Positions 22,786 through 34,700 of a DNA stretch of 64,000 nucleotides are shown here, piece after piece (within the stretch, counting starts at the first letter, position 1; each line of letters opens with the position of its first letter). Below the pieces are notes generated by a model. That model searched no databases, was not told the origin of the DNA, and saw only the letters and a program-made list of their open reading frames with translations. The DNA is from Puccinellia tenuiflora. Lineage: Eukaryota > Streptophyta > Magnoliopsida > Poales > Poaceae. The stretch is from positions 558,001-622,000 of the forward strand of contig QRDG01000820.1 in NCBI GenBank assembly GCA_012064385.1, in the 5' to 3' direction. The position numbers were made by a program, and so were the translations under genes.

Positions 22786-25700
22786 CTGCAGCATATACCC
22801 ATAGTATCAGTTATGAGCATCAAATAATCATCATCATATTTGTATATATCAGGCCCATTAGAGGTGCATTACATGGATCCTCATGGTCTTTGAACGTAAG
22901 GCTGGAGATTTGGCAGTAGAAGGTGGAGTAGCAGTTGCTTGTTGACGGAGAACATGATTCTCAGCTTCTAAGTTGGCTGCTTTTCCTTCAAGTCTGTTTA
23001 TGGAAGGATTGCCAATAATTGTTTGATTGAATTTGAAAAGATACAGAACAGAACCTGATCAGTATTTTTGAGAAAATGAAACATTAAAAAAATGCAAATG
23101 CACCTTTGTAAGGACTCCTGAAGGTGAGTTGCAATTTTGCCAGACTCCTCGATTTTTTTAATCAAATCATCATTCCTCTTGAGGAGGTCTTCATTTCTCT
23201 TCAGTAAATCTTCATTTCTTTCATGAGCTTCAGTAAGAGTTCTCTTGGCGACATCACTATCTTGTTTTTCCATCACAAATGAAGATAATCTTGATATTGC
23301 ATCTACTTGAATCCTGGTTTCAGAAAAAAAATTAGACTTCAAGAGGATAACATCAGCGATTTATCTTAGGAATATATAATACTGATAATCATGTAATGAC
23401 GTTATTTTAGTTCGGAACTCAGTGGAACCACACGCTTGCAGAATAAATATACTAACTTTTGCACTGTGTCTTGAAGTAAGTGGATCCTGTACTCATTATC
23501 GCTAATTTTTCTGAGTAATTCCTCATTTTTCTGTTGAGCTTCAGTGAGAGAATTCCTGATTGAGTCATTTTCTTGCCGTGCAGCTTCTAAACAAACATCT
23601 TTTGCTGCTATATTTTCTTCAAGCCTGTTTTATTTGCAAACATGAAACCACAACGTCATAATCTGAGTACTGGAAATATTGACTTCATAAACAGGAAGTG
23701 GGTGAAAGAGTGTGTGCATATGTGGATGAGTGAATATAGAATAATAAAAACATCAAAGAAGTATTAGTGAAGGTACGGACTTAATTATGGTATTCTGAAG
23801 ATCTTCAATTTTTTCATTAGTATCTTCAATCTTCATTAGTAACTCTTCATTTCTCTCACCAGCTTCAGCAAGTGTTTTCTTAATTGCATCCTTCTCTTGT
23901 CTCTCTGATAGCAACAAAGCATCCTTTGTTGTTGAATTTTCTCCAAGCCTGAATTATGTTGAAGAAATGGGTATCAAACACTAGCATTTCATAAAAAAAG
24001 AAAATTCACAACCAAGCATACAAATACAGATATATATTCAAGACTAGGAAGATGAAGTACCTTTCTATAGTATCTTGAAGAAGATCAATCTTTCTGTCAA
24101 CATCCAAAAATTTCTTTAGTAATTGTTCACTTCTTTCTTGGCTCTCAATTTGTGTCTTAGTTGTTGCGTCATTTTGCTCTCTTTCTCGCAACAACAAATT
24201 CTCCTTTGTAGCTGTATTTTCTTCTAGCCTGTGTTGATTCATGAGAAAAAAGGTAAGCTATTAGAGGGATAACATGGGATTTATAATAAAAGGTAGAGCA
24301 TTAACCCTTAAGAAACCATCATGTACCTCTGTATAGTAAACTGAAGCTGAAGAATATTTTTATCATTATCGTGAATTTTCATGAGCAATTCTTCATTTCT
24401 TTCTTGAGCTTCAACTAGAGTCTTTCGAGTTGCCTCATGTGCTTGCTTTTCTGTTAGCAGCAAGACATCTTTAGCAGTGCCATCTTCTTCAAGCCTGTCA
24501 ATGTGAAGAGGGAAGATATACTGTGCTATTACATAACGTGTAACATTGACAAAAAGAAGCTGGTACACGATTGCTGCTCTAATATGAAAAGACATAGGAT
24601 GGTACAACCAACACTGCATGACACACCCCACCCCACCACCAAGACCTGTGCGCACATACCACAACTTTCAAAATAAGTACATCAATCTGACCTTTCTATG
24701 GTAGCCTGAAGGCTGTCCGATTTTCTATGCGAGTCTTCAACATTCTTTATTAATTCGGCAATTTTCAACTGTGCTTCTGCAAGCAATTTTGAGCTTGAAG
24801 CATTCTGTTCTCTTTCAATTAGCAACAAAGTCTCTTTGCACTGACGTTTTCTTCAAGTCTATGCACGTGATAGTGGGAACATGTTGCATAATGCAATTGA
24901 AGATAAAGATAAGGTTAGTGCTGTCAGGTCAGAGGAGAAGCCTGATTAATCCTATAGGAGAAATGACAGACCTCCTTATTGTGCCGTCACGTTCTGCCAG
25001 ACTTGCATGGTCATCCTGTGCTTCATTTAGTAATTCCTCGATCCTTTGCCAAGCATCAGATAGTTCGCTCCTTATTTTTCTGTTTTCATCGCTTTCTACT
25101 GCCAATTGAGATTCTATGACCACTGTACTATCTTCAAGTCTATGTGCAAAGAAGAGAAAAATTACGCTAAGAACTGCCTAATTTATGGTGAGTGATAGTC
25201 ATGTAGAGTGATACGAGACAATCCTAGAAGTGGGTGAAAGTAGAATTGACAAACCAACAAACGTCGGTTTTGATCTTAAAGATACTTGAAAGCAAAGAAA
25301 TTAAACCTTTTTACTGAAACTTCAAGCAGATCAATTTTCTTATCCGAGTCCTCTACTCTGCTCATTAACCGTTGATTTTCCTCCTGAGCTTCAAGTAGCT
25401 CAGTTATGGTGTCATCATAACTTTGCTTTGTTTTAAGAAGCAAGGACTCTCTGGTCGTTGCATCTTTTTCAAGTCTATATTTATTGAAATGAAGGAAATA
25501 AGTGTTAGTTCCCAATGTTAAAAACATAGGAGTCGGACTCTACAGTACCAGTTAGTGCACGATGATCGAAGTTAGCTGCTAGCTACCAATAAAAGAAACA
25601 GACCTTTCCACATCCTCCAGAAGATGCTCAACATTTTTATTAGCTTCTTCAACTTTCCCAAGCAATTCTTGGTTTACTTCTTGAGCTTCTGAGAACACTT

Positions 25701-28700
25701 TCTTGGTTTGATCATGCGCTTGCCTTTCTGCTAAATAAAGAGTATCCTTTGTTGTTGCGCCCTCTTCTAACCTACGTTCAGGATTAAACTATAAGCTGTG
25801 AGCCATAAATTTGGCGAGGGAGAAACACTCTGATCCCGCAGACGCCAAATTAGTTAGCATCTACTCCCTCCGTTCCTAAATATAAGATGTTTTAGCTTTT
25901 ACAAATGAAAAGTGGGACAGATGTAAGACATGTTTTAGTGTATATGTACACTACTTTTAGTCCGAATCTAGACAACATGTGAATACCCTAAAACATCTTA
26001 TATTGTGGAACGGAGGGAGTAGTACTATCCTCAAGATCTAAGCAACGCATCCTAGAAATCAAAGATCCGATGCTTACTTCCTGCCCACCAGTTTTGCTAA
26101 ATTGTGATACTGGATGTCTTCTTTTCCAAGTTGAGTTTATATCTCACCCAATCCCAGACAAGGGAACCATTGTTACTTCATATTTACTCTAATGTTGGAA
26201 ATATTATCATTATATTTCTTCCGCTCCTAGAGCTACGGCGGAAATGGGATGATAGCCAACCAAATGTGTAGATTAGATTTAGGTATGATGTCTCAAAACC
26301 AAGCTTGCTCAAAACAATAATTATCACAACTCACACTAGAAGACTTTTATGAGAAAAGAAAACCATTTTTTTATGAGAAGAGAAAAGCATTCGTGAAACT
26401 GAAGTGGATGGTGTGAAACAGAAATACCACCAGAGTGCTGCTTTAAAAGCCTATGCAGCATAATGTTTGCATATGGAGGTAAATTCGTGTGTGCAAGTAA
26501 TGAAATGCTAATAAAGTTTACTCAAATAAGTCTCCTTCACGAGAAAAACAAACCTTTTTACAGTATTTTGAAGTAGATCAATATTTCTGTTAGCAGAAGA
26601 AATTTCATCCAGTAAACCCTCAATCCTTGCTTCTGCCTCTACTAGTGCTTTTGATGTCGCATCTTTTTCCTGATGCTCTGTTAGTAAGACCGCCTCTGTT
26701 GCAGATGCACTTTCCTCAAGTCTACGTTCATGGACAGAAAACAGTAAAAAACAGGTTCACATAGAGGTTTCATGAATGATTGCTTTCTTGGACTAGACAG
26801 ACCTTTGTATACTATCTTGAAGCTGATGCATAGTGTTGTTAGCACACTCGATTTCCTTAACTAGTTCCTCAATTTGATCCAGAGCTTCAGTTAGTGTTTT
26901 TTTGGTCACCTCGTTTTCTTGCTTTTCAGCTACCAAAGAAGCCTCTCTTGCGGTAGATTCTTCGTCAAGTCTAAGTGTATGGAAAAATAATTAAACAATA
27001 ACTAAAAACAACATCAATGGACAATGGGATCTATAATAGACGCTGAAGTTTCCTATATGAAAGGCTAAAAAGATCCAAAATAACACATGAATGAGTAATG
27101 CAAGACGAGCTTACAATTACTCTTACATAAATAAACTAACCTGCATGCTATCCTCAACCAGATTAATTTTCCATCATAAATCGTATTTTCCTTGTTCAAT
27201 CATAATTTTACTGCTGATCAGGTAGTTCATTTTACAGCGTCTTGATTTTACTATCTATCAGTTACCAACAGGTCTTGTGAGTTGTGATATTGCACTTGTA
27301 TGGCATCAAGTAGTTAAAACACTTTTAAGTATCATCATGGACTTCCATAATCAATTTTGCATTACTTAGTTCCTACTTCAACAGCAGTAAGTGCATTCAT
27401 GGTTTTGTTGTTGAGAAAAGCATATTTGTTTGTATGGGTGAGTGCAAAGGGTTTCCACAAGTCATACTTGTGGACAAAAAAAGCGTACATGTGCTATATG
27501 CTAGAGCACCTGGAAAAGCTGCGGAAAAATTATCATATGTGCACTATACATAAAGGACAAAAGATTGTACTTATCTTTTGTACATTGCAGCTTTGGGTAG
27601 CACACATATGATCATACCTTTGCAGAACTGTTTCGCAGATGCAAATGTTCTAGCATGTCACACATATATGGTTTTTTGGGGATTTGTTTATATTGCAATT
27701 GCCTGATTCAAAACCCTTTGCAGCCATCCATAAGTGCGCGAAATCCACTCATCACGGTTATTCTAATCTTTAAATAATAGGCAGACTGGAATAAAAAAGA
27801 AATTTTACCTGGTGAGTGCTTTTTGTATCCCTACCAACTAGGGTCAAGCTAGATGCGATAACAATACATATGTACTCTCTCCGTTCCAAAATATAAGAGG
27901 TTTTAGCTTTTTTTCAGATTTCGATGTATGTAGACGCGTTTTAGTGTGTTTGTTCACTCATTTACCTATGTATGTACTACCAATTGAAATGTCTAAAACA
28001 TCTTATATTTTAAAACGGAGGGAGTATAAAATAACTTTTACCCGCAGGGAAAGATAAATGAAAAAACTAGAACTTATAATGATGCAACATTTGTATAACA
28101 CAATATAACTCTTCTATGTTATGAAAGGAAATTAGTATGATATCCTGAGACAATTCAGTTCTAATTAGAACAGTGAAAATTCTTTGGTACTGGATGGTAC
28201 GAGGTGCTCTTCCATGGCACGATTGAGTCTGATTCCTGGAAGCAGAACTGGAAGATGTAGGCACCTGGCAAGATCAAGTTATCTTTTTGGTTGACTTGCC
28301 TAGATCGCAGTTGAACTGCAGACCGGCTTGTGTGGCACCATTTGTGCCACAAACACCGCTGCCTCCTGACTCTCCTCAGTGACCAAGAGCAAGACAATGT
28401 GACATCTGCTCATAGATTGTGTCTTCATGCGGCAGGCCTGGCACTCTCATGGATCCGATAAACAGCGCGTGCCCCAGAGGTCGACGAAGATTTCGTCAAC
28501 TGGTGGAATGTGACTCTCACGACCTCTCGTGCCATGCTGCGCCGAGAATGAGATCCATCATCATGCTAATGGCATGGTGGATTTGGAAACATAGGATTGC
28601 GGTCCTAGCAGACTATCTTACTTTGTGGGACCATGTCACTGGCGCCACCCTCATAGGTGACCAAGAGGACATGATTCTATGGCGTTGGTCCTCGGACTTC

Positions 28701-31700
28701 GAAGTACTCGGCGCAGTCTGTATAAAGGCTTTCTTTGCCAGCCACACAATTTTACCATGCCACAAAATCTTGTGAAGGCTCGTGTACCCACGAAATGCCT
28801 CTTCTTCTTCTTGCTTGCCTTGCAACACCGGTGCTGGACACCTGACAGTCTTGAGCATCATGGGCCCTCCCTAGCTATGAAAACTGCACATCTGCACCGT
28901 GTGTTCCCAGGAAGTAGAGTCGGCAGAGCACCTCCTCATTAGCTATCCGTGGTCGAGATGGGGTCTTATCTTCTGTTGGGCAGGACTTATGCAGCATACT
29001 CCCTGGAAGAATGCTGCCTGGAACATCTGGAAGCAGAGGAATGCAGAGATCTTCGGCAATGTCAACCCTTCTTTTGCCTCTTAGTTTTTTTCTCTTCAAG
29101 TGAGATATTTTCATTCTTTCCTTCAGGATGAAAGATGGACTGGAGTATGGGTGTTGCTTGTGTTGTGAGTGCTGTTTGATCTTTGATCACGGCACTAGCT
29201 GCCCAGATGCTCACCTCTCTTAACTATTTTCTCTCCTAATGAAAAAGGTGTGAATGCTTGTTTGCATGTTCTCTTATAACAGAACAATGATCACATTTGC
29301 GGTGGGGAGACTACGGCAGTGCTTAGCCTACAGAATAACATCAAGGCGAAGGCTAAATCCTGAGTCAAGGTGTGATACGAAGCTGTAGCTGCTTTTTCCC
29401 ATCATCTTTGCTTTGCTTTTTTTTTGGGTTCGCCAATTAGCTATAGCCTGTTATCAGGCTTGCCATAACCTTTTTTTTTCTAAGTGCAACGAGGTGCAAT
29501 GCTCATTGTGTATTCTCGAAGAAAAAGAATCTTTGTTACTTCCTTGATGCCCTTGTGCATCAGGCTTCAGGTCACACTCTTTCTTAACTGGCAGTTAAAA
29601 TAGTAGCAGTTGGTTGGTATTCATCTGTCAATATCATATGTATTGAAGAGAAAGCACTTCTCTGATTCTACAAACAATCTCTTTTCAACTAGCAGTTGTC
29701 CACTTTCGCTTCATTTTATTTTCGCAGCGACAAGACAAAGCTTATATATGTTAGCAGTTAGACATGATAAGTTCCTTCTGACATGCTAGGGTCATTTTAC
29801 TTAGTACTTTGGGCGTGTTTGGAAGTGATCCGCTCCGCCCAAATCCTTCGATCCGGCTCCGCGCGAGCGAATCCTGCGTTTCCAGTGGAGCAGATAACGT
29901 TCGGCACAGCTCCACCAAATTTCTGGGCCCAAAGCCCATTTCCGGTAAGCTGGCCTGCTAAGAAATAGGGGTTGCAGCCCGAATTTGCTAATCATTTGAG
30001 CAGGAGTGGTCACGCGGTGAGTTGAGAGGGAGAAAAGAATTGCTGGCCGGTCGGGAGAGGCTCGCTCAGGAGAAAAGAAGAGGGAGCGAACCGTTTTCTT
30101 CGCTTGGCGGTGGCATTCGCCGTAAATACACGCTGCTCCGTCGTTGTGTGCTCTGCAGATCTCTAGAAGAGGTGCTCCGCTGATTACACAGAGAAATAGG
30201 TCCGCTCCAGAGATCTGGCTCCGTGGATCTGTGACGTTCGGTGCTGCTCCGGGTCGGAGCACCGCGGATCTGGGAGCCGGAGAGCTTCCGAACACGCCCT
30301 TTGTATGATCCTCTAATTGAGCATGTAAGAACTAAGAACTAAGACACACAGTATCTTAGACCTGCCAAGATCCTCCAACTTAGACATTCTTCATTTGCTT
30401 CTCCTTTCTTTTACATCATATTTACATAAATTCATTACCTATTGCATGGTTTTCTTGACATTGGAAAGAAAAATATTGTCATTCTTATCCAATAAAAAAT
30501 GTTGTTAATCTTTGAAGAAGGATTAATTCTAGCCAAAACAGAGCACCGCCTCTTACTGATATGAGGTAAGAGTGCTTATCAATGCTGATGCTTGCTAGCT
30601 GGATGTGTCATTTGGCAGAAGAATGGGAATGTTATTGAAAAAACATCTCTTTAAATTGTTTGAAATGATTCATATTAAGTAACAGATTTAAGGCAAGAAA
30701 GAAACCTCTGTAAAGAATCCTGAAGCAGGCTGTTTCTCCTATCAGCATCTTCAAGGTTCTTCTGCAGCTCTACAATTTCTACCTGGGCGTCTGCTAGTTG
30801 TTTCACGATTGCATCATTGTGCTGCCTTTCAGCTTTCAAAGAAGTCTCCACGGCCACCACATTTTCCTCGAGTCTAAATCAACATGGAACAAGTAATCAG
30901 ATCTCACAATGACATGACAAAGACACAGTGACATGATAACAGACACAGTTCTCCAGCAGCAAAGATCAATATAAATGAAGTTAGTAGCTCAAATTTGAAT
31001 GACTAGAAAAAAAATCAGAAATATAATGTCCTCAGGTCTAGAAATAAGGTCAGGTAAACACCAAGCAACACACCTTTGGGTGGTGTCTTGATAATGAACA
31101 AAACTGTTTTCAGTGTCTTCAAGTTTCTTGAGCAATTCTTCATTTTTGCCCTGGACTTCATTGAGTAATTTCTTAGTTGCTTCACTTTCTTGTCTTTCTA
31201 TAGTTGATAGAGCATCCTTCTCGGTCAATCTTTCTTCAAGTCTATATCCATGAAAAGAAGGAAATATTACTGGAATATGTTAACAAAATGTGTACCATTA
31301 TGGTTGATACGAAGGATTCCGATGTAACTTGTAATAAAGGGGAATTAAAAAAACCTTTGTACAGTACTCTGAAGCAGAGTAGACTTTTCATCGGTGTTCC
31401 CAACTTCGCTCAGAAGTTCCTCAATTTTACCTTGTGCTTCAGCTAGTTCTACCGCACAAGCCTCATGCTGTTGCTTTTCAATTGTCAGTGAAGACTCCAG
31501 ATTTGTCACGCTGTATTCGAATCTGCATTCCACAGCAGGGTGCAAGCTATCAGACGACATGATATAGAAGGATGGAAGCAGATTCAGTAACTACGCTCCC
31601 ACCCATCAAAACAATGGTTCAAGAATAACTATGAACTCGTAAAAGGTACAAACTAAAGAGTATTGATGGGCTGATGACTGATTACTCCATAGAATCTCTG

Positions 31701-34700
31701 CTCAAAGGTACTTTTGGGACGAACCTTTTAACAGTTTCCTGGAGCAGAGCGATTTGTTTCTCAGAATCTTCAATCTTGGTTGCATTAGCTTGATCTCGTA
31801 GGTGAGATTCAGCTAGTGCAGCATTAGCTTCTTCCTTTTGCTGCCTTTCTGCTAGCAAAAGGACCTCTCCTTCTCTTACAGACTCTTCTAGTCTGTGTTC
31901 ATACAGAAAACAAAATGTGGCATTTCAGACTAATGCCAAGAAGATCAGGGGACTAGATTCTAATACAACCAGCACCCTGCAAAGCCAGGGCCCATTCGTA
32001 GTCTAGAAAAAAGTCAGGGGCCCATTCCAATAACTACTGGAACATTGGGGCAAAATAAATAATGGGTTTTCAGTACGTAAATATCCATCAAATTGTAAAA
32101 AGGCATTCAAGTTTTCAAAAGGTATTTACAGAATGCCCTGCAAATATACTTTCTGGATATGACACTTTGGCACCATTGAGATAAAATTCAGAAATTATGT
32201 TGGTCCAAATCCCACTAACCATTTTGGGTTTGGCAAGAGCTGGAGCACCATGTATCAGTGAATTTCAGAAAAGCTCAGATTTACCCTGCTCAAATCCACT
32301 TTGGCTTGCAGGAGCATATGCTCCCACCGCCCAAAAACGCATTTCAAAATGTCAAAAAATTCCGGAAAACAATTCGGGTGTACATCCGGACATTCTATGT
32401 GCGCACACAAAGTTTCGCGAAAAAAAAGATATTTTTTGTGGCATCTGTAAAAAGGCAAAAAACTGTTTCGTGAAGTCATTTTGGAGCACCAATTTTTTTT
32501 TCTTTTATACACAGGCCGCAATTTTTTGTTTCACGAAATTTGATTTCTGCACATAGAATGTCCGGATGTACACCCGGAAAAAAAATCCGGAATGGGAGCA
32601 TCTGCTCCTATGAGCCAAAACGGTGCCTCCAGGTTTTATCCTACACAACATAAGAAGCATAGAATGTGCACCATCTTATGTGTGCACAAGCATGTCTTTG
32701 TTGTGTGCAAGCATTAGTGTGCAGAGTTACACATGAGGCTCGTGTTAACAAGTTTTCGAGGTAGCTTCTCTTAAACAACAATGAGTAGAGATTGTCATCT
32801 CTTAGAAGAATAATGATGTAGGGACAGATGCCCCTAATATAGTTCAGTTAATCTTCTCACTATTCTGGTAGCAATACCAATTTTGGACCTGTTATCTTCC
32901 TGGAAGTGGCTAGTGGATGACACTATGTTTAAAAGCTTACAGAATAGACACTGTTTAAAAACTTAGATGCAAGTTCAAGTAACTCCATAAAATCTTTAGG
33001 TAGGACCACGCTAGAACTATGATTTTTTAAAGTACCATGCTTTAAAAAATTTAGTGGCACCATGAAATAGAATTTGCAGCAGTCACGACTTCTGAAATCA
33101 GAATAGTGGAGATATTTCTACCAGCTCCGAGCAGAAGAATCTTCTACAGTCAACAAGATATAGTATTGAGAAACTCAGGCAATTGAAAACAACTGCAAAC
33201 CTCTTCACGACATCATTAAGCTGTTTGCTCATTTCATCTGCATCCTCGACTTTCCTATTCAACTCCTCATTTCTTTCCTGGGCATTATCGAGTGCTTTCT
33301 TTGTTACATTGTTTTCCTCTCTCTCTGTTACTAGTAGCACCTGTCATAGTAACACGTGTCGATTGTCACAATATTTCACACCATACTTACATAAGCTAAA
33401 TTTAGGCTACAATTTCAGCAAACTAGAGCAGATACTGCAATACATATTGATAAGTGTGAGTCATTGTATATAACTATGACACCAACCCCTAGCTTAAATC
33501 CTTCCTACTGTAGTTCGATTGAATTTACATTAGTTAAGGTTGAAGAGCATACCTTCAGGCCCTCAATTTCAGAATTCAATGAACTGATCTTTTCTCTTTC
33601 TTGAGCTAGAGCTTCTTCAACAGCTTTTTTAGCTGATTCACTTTCCTGTACTGCCGTAGCTTCTTCCACTCGCTGCTCCATGTCATGAAGAGCAGACTGC
33701 AGTTTAGAAACTTCTGCTACTTTGGACTTCTCCAAATCAGTCTGCAAATTGTGTATACAAGTATGACCATTAGTTGGTATGTCAATATATGGATAAAAAC
33801 TGCAGTTTTACCATATGCTCAGCAATCTCAATATGATTAATATTCAGCAATTCGAAATTCAAGACCAAATATTAACCCTTAGTTTCTTTTCAAGGCTCAA
33901 GCGGCTTGTTAGCTCTTCCACACGTTCCTCCAGTTTCTCCTTTGCCACCTTTAGAGCTTGAGTATCTCTTGCAGCCTAGAAAGTTTGCACCCCAAAGTAA
34001 GCTTTACAAAAAGGCAACAACCAAACAACCTACCAGAAAAACACACCATAACAGGTGCTCAAGTACCATTTTGAGCTGTCGCAGCTCCCTTCTTGCAATT
34101 CTTCCTCTCCAAGCACATTGGTAAGTCAATGCTGCTCTCCGTAGTTTTATGTAACTTAAGCTATCTCTGTGGCGACGCCACCTAGACTGCAATGCCATAG
34201 TGATGGTCCAGATATAAGCAACTGAAGAAGAGTCGTATAAAAATGACAGGAGGTAGAAGTTCGTCTGCAGCACTGCAGTACATGCCGGAATAGCTGGCCT
34301 ACCTGGATATGGATAGAAGCTTTGTTTTGATTTCTAGAATTAAATTCATTGCGAGCTGCCATGGTCCTTAACCCTGTCTGCAATGTAATGGCTGACAAGC
34401 ATAGCTGAGAATAAGTTCTCCGCGCAAAATAACAGCGTATATTTTTCTGTATTTTCAGCGCTGCAGCTTGTTGTCTCAGGAATCCGTGCAGTTTACAAGC
34501 CAATCTTGCTGCAATAAGCAAAGGAGCTCTTAAAATATGCATATGGCTCCATCGCTACTATGACCACATATTTCCAATTCAAATGTCTTTCAGAAATGAG
34601 CTTACCTCTAACAAAAGACTGCAAACAAATAGATGCATTGCGTCGCATTAGGAACTGCTCACGAGCAACATGAGTACGGAATTGACTCTGAACACCTCTT

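Noticed and set aside
27320..27500. A second decayed coiled-coil exon next to the relic at 27140
   Set aside because: Only scattered short matches (for example CTTAGTTCCTAC) to the array exons; not distinguishable from chance by eye.
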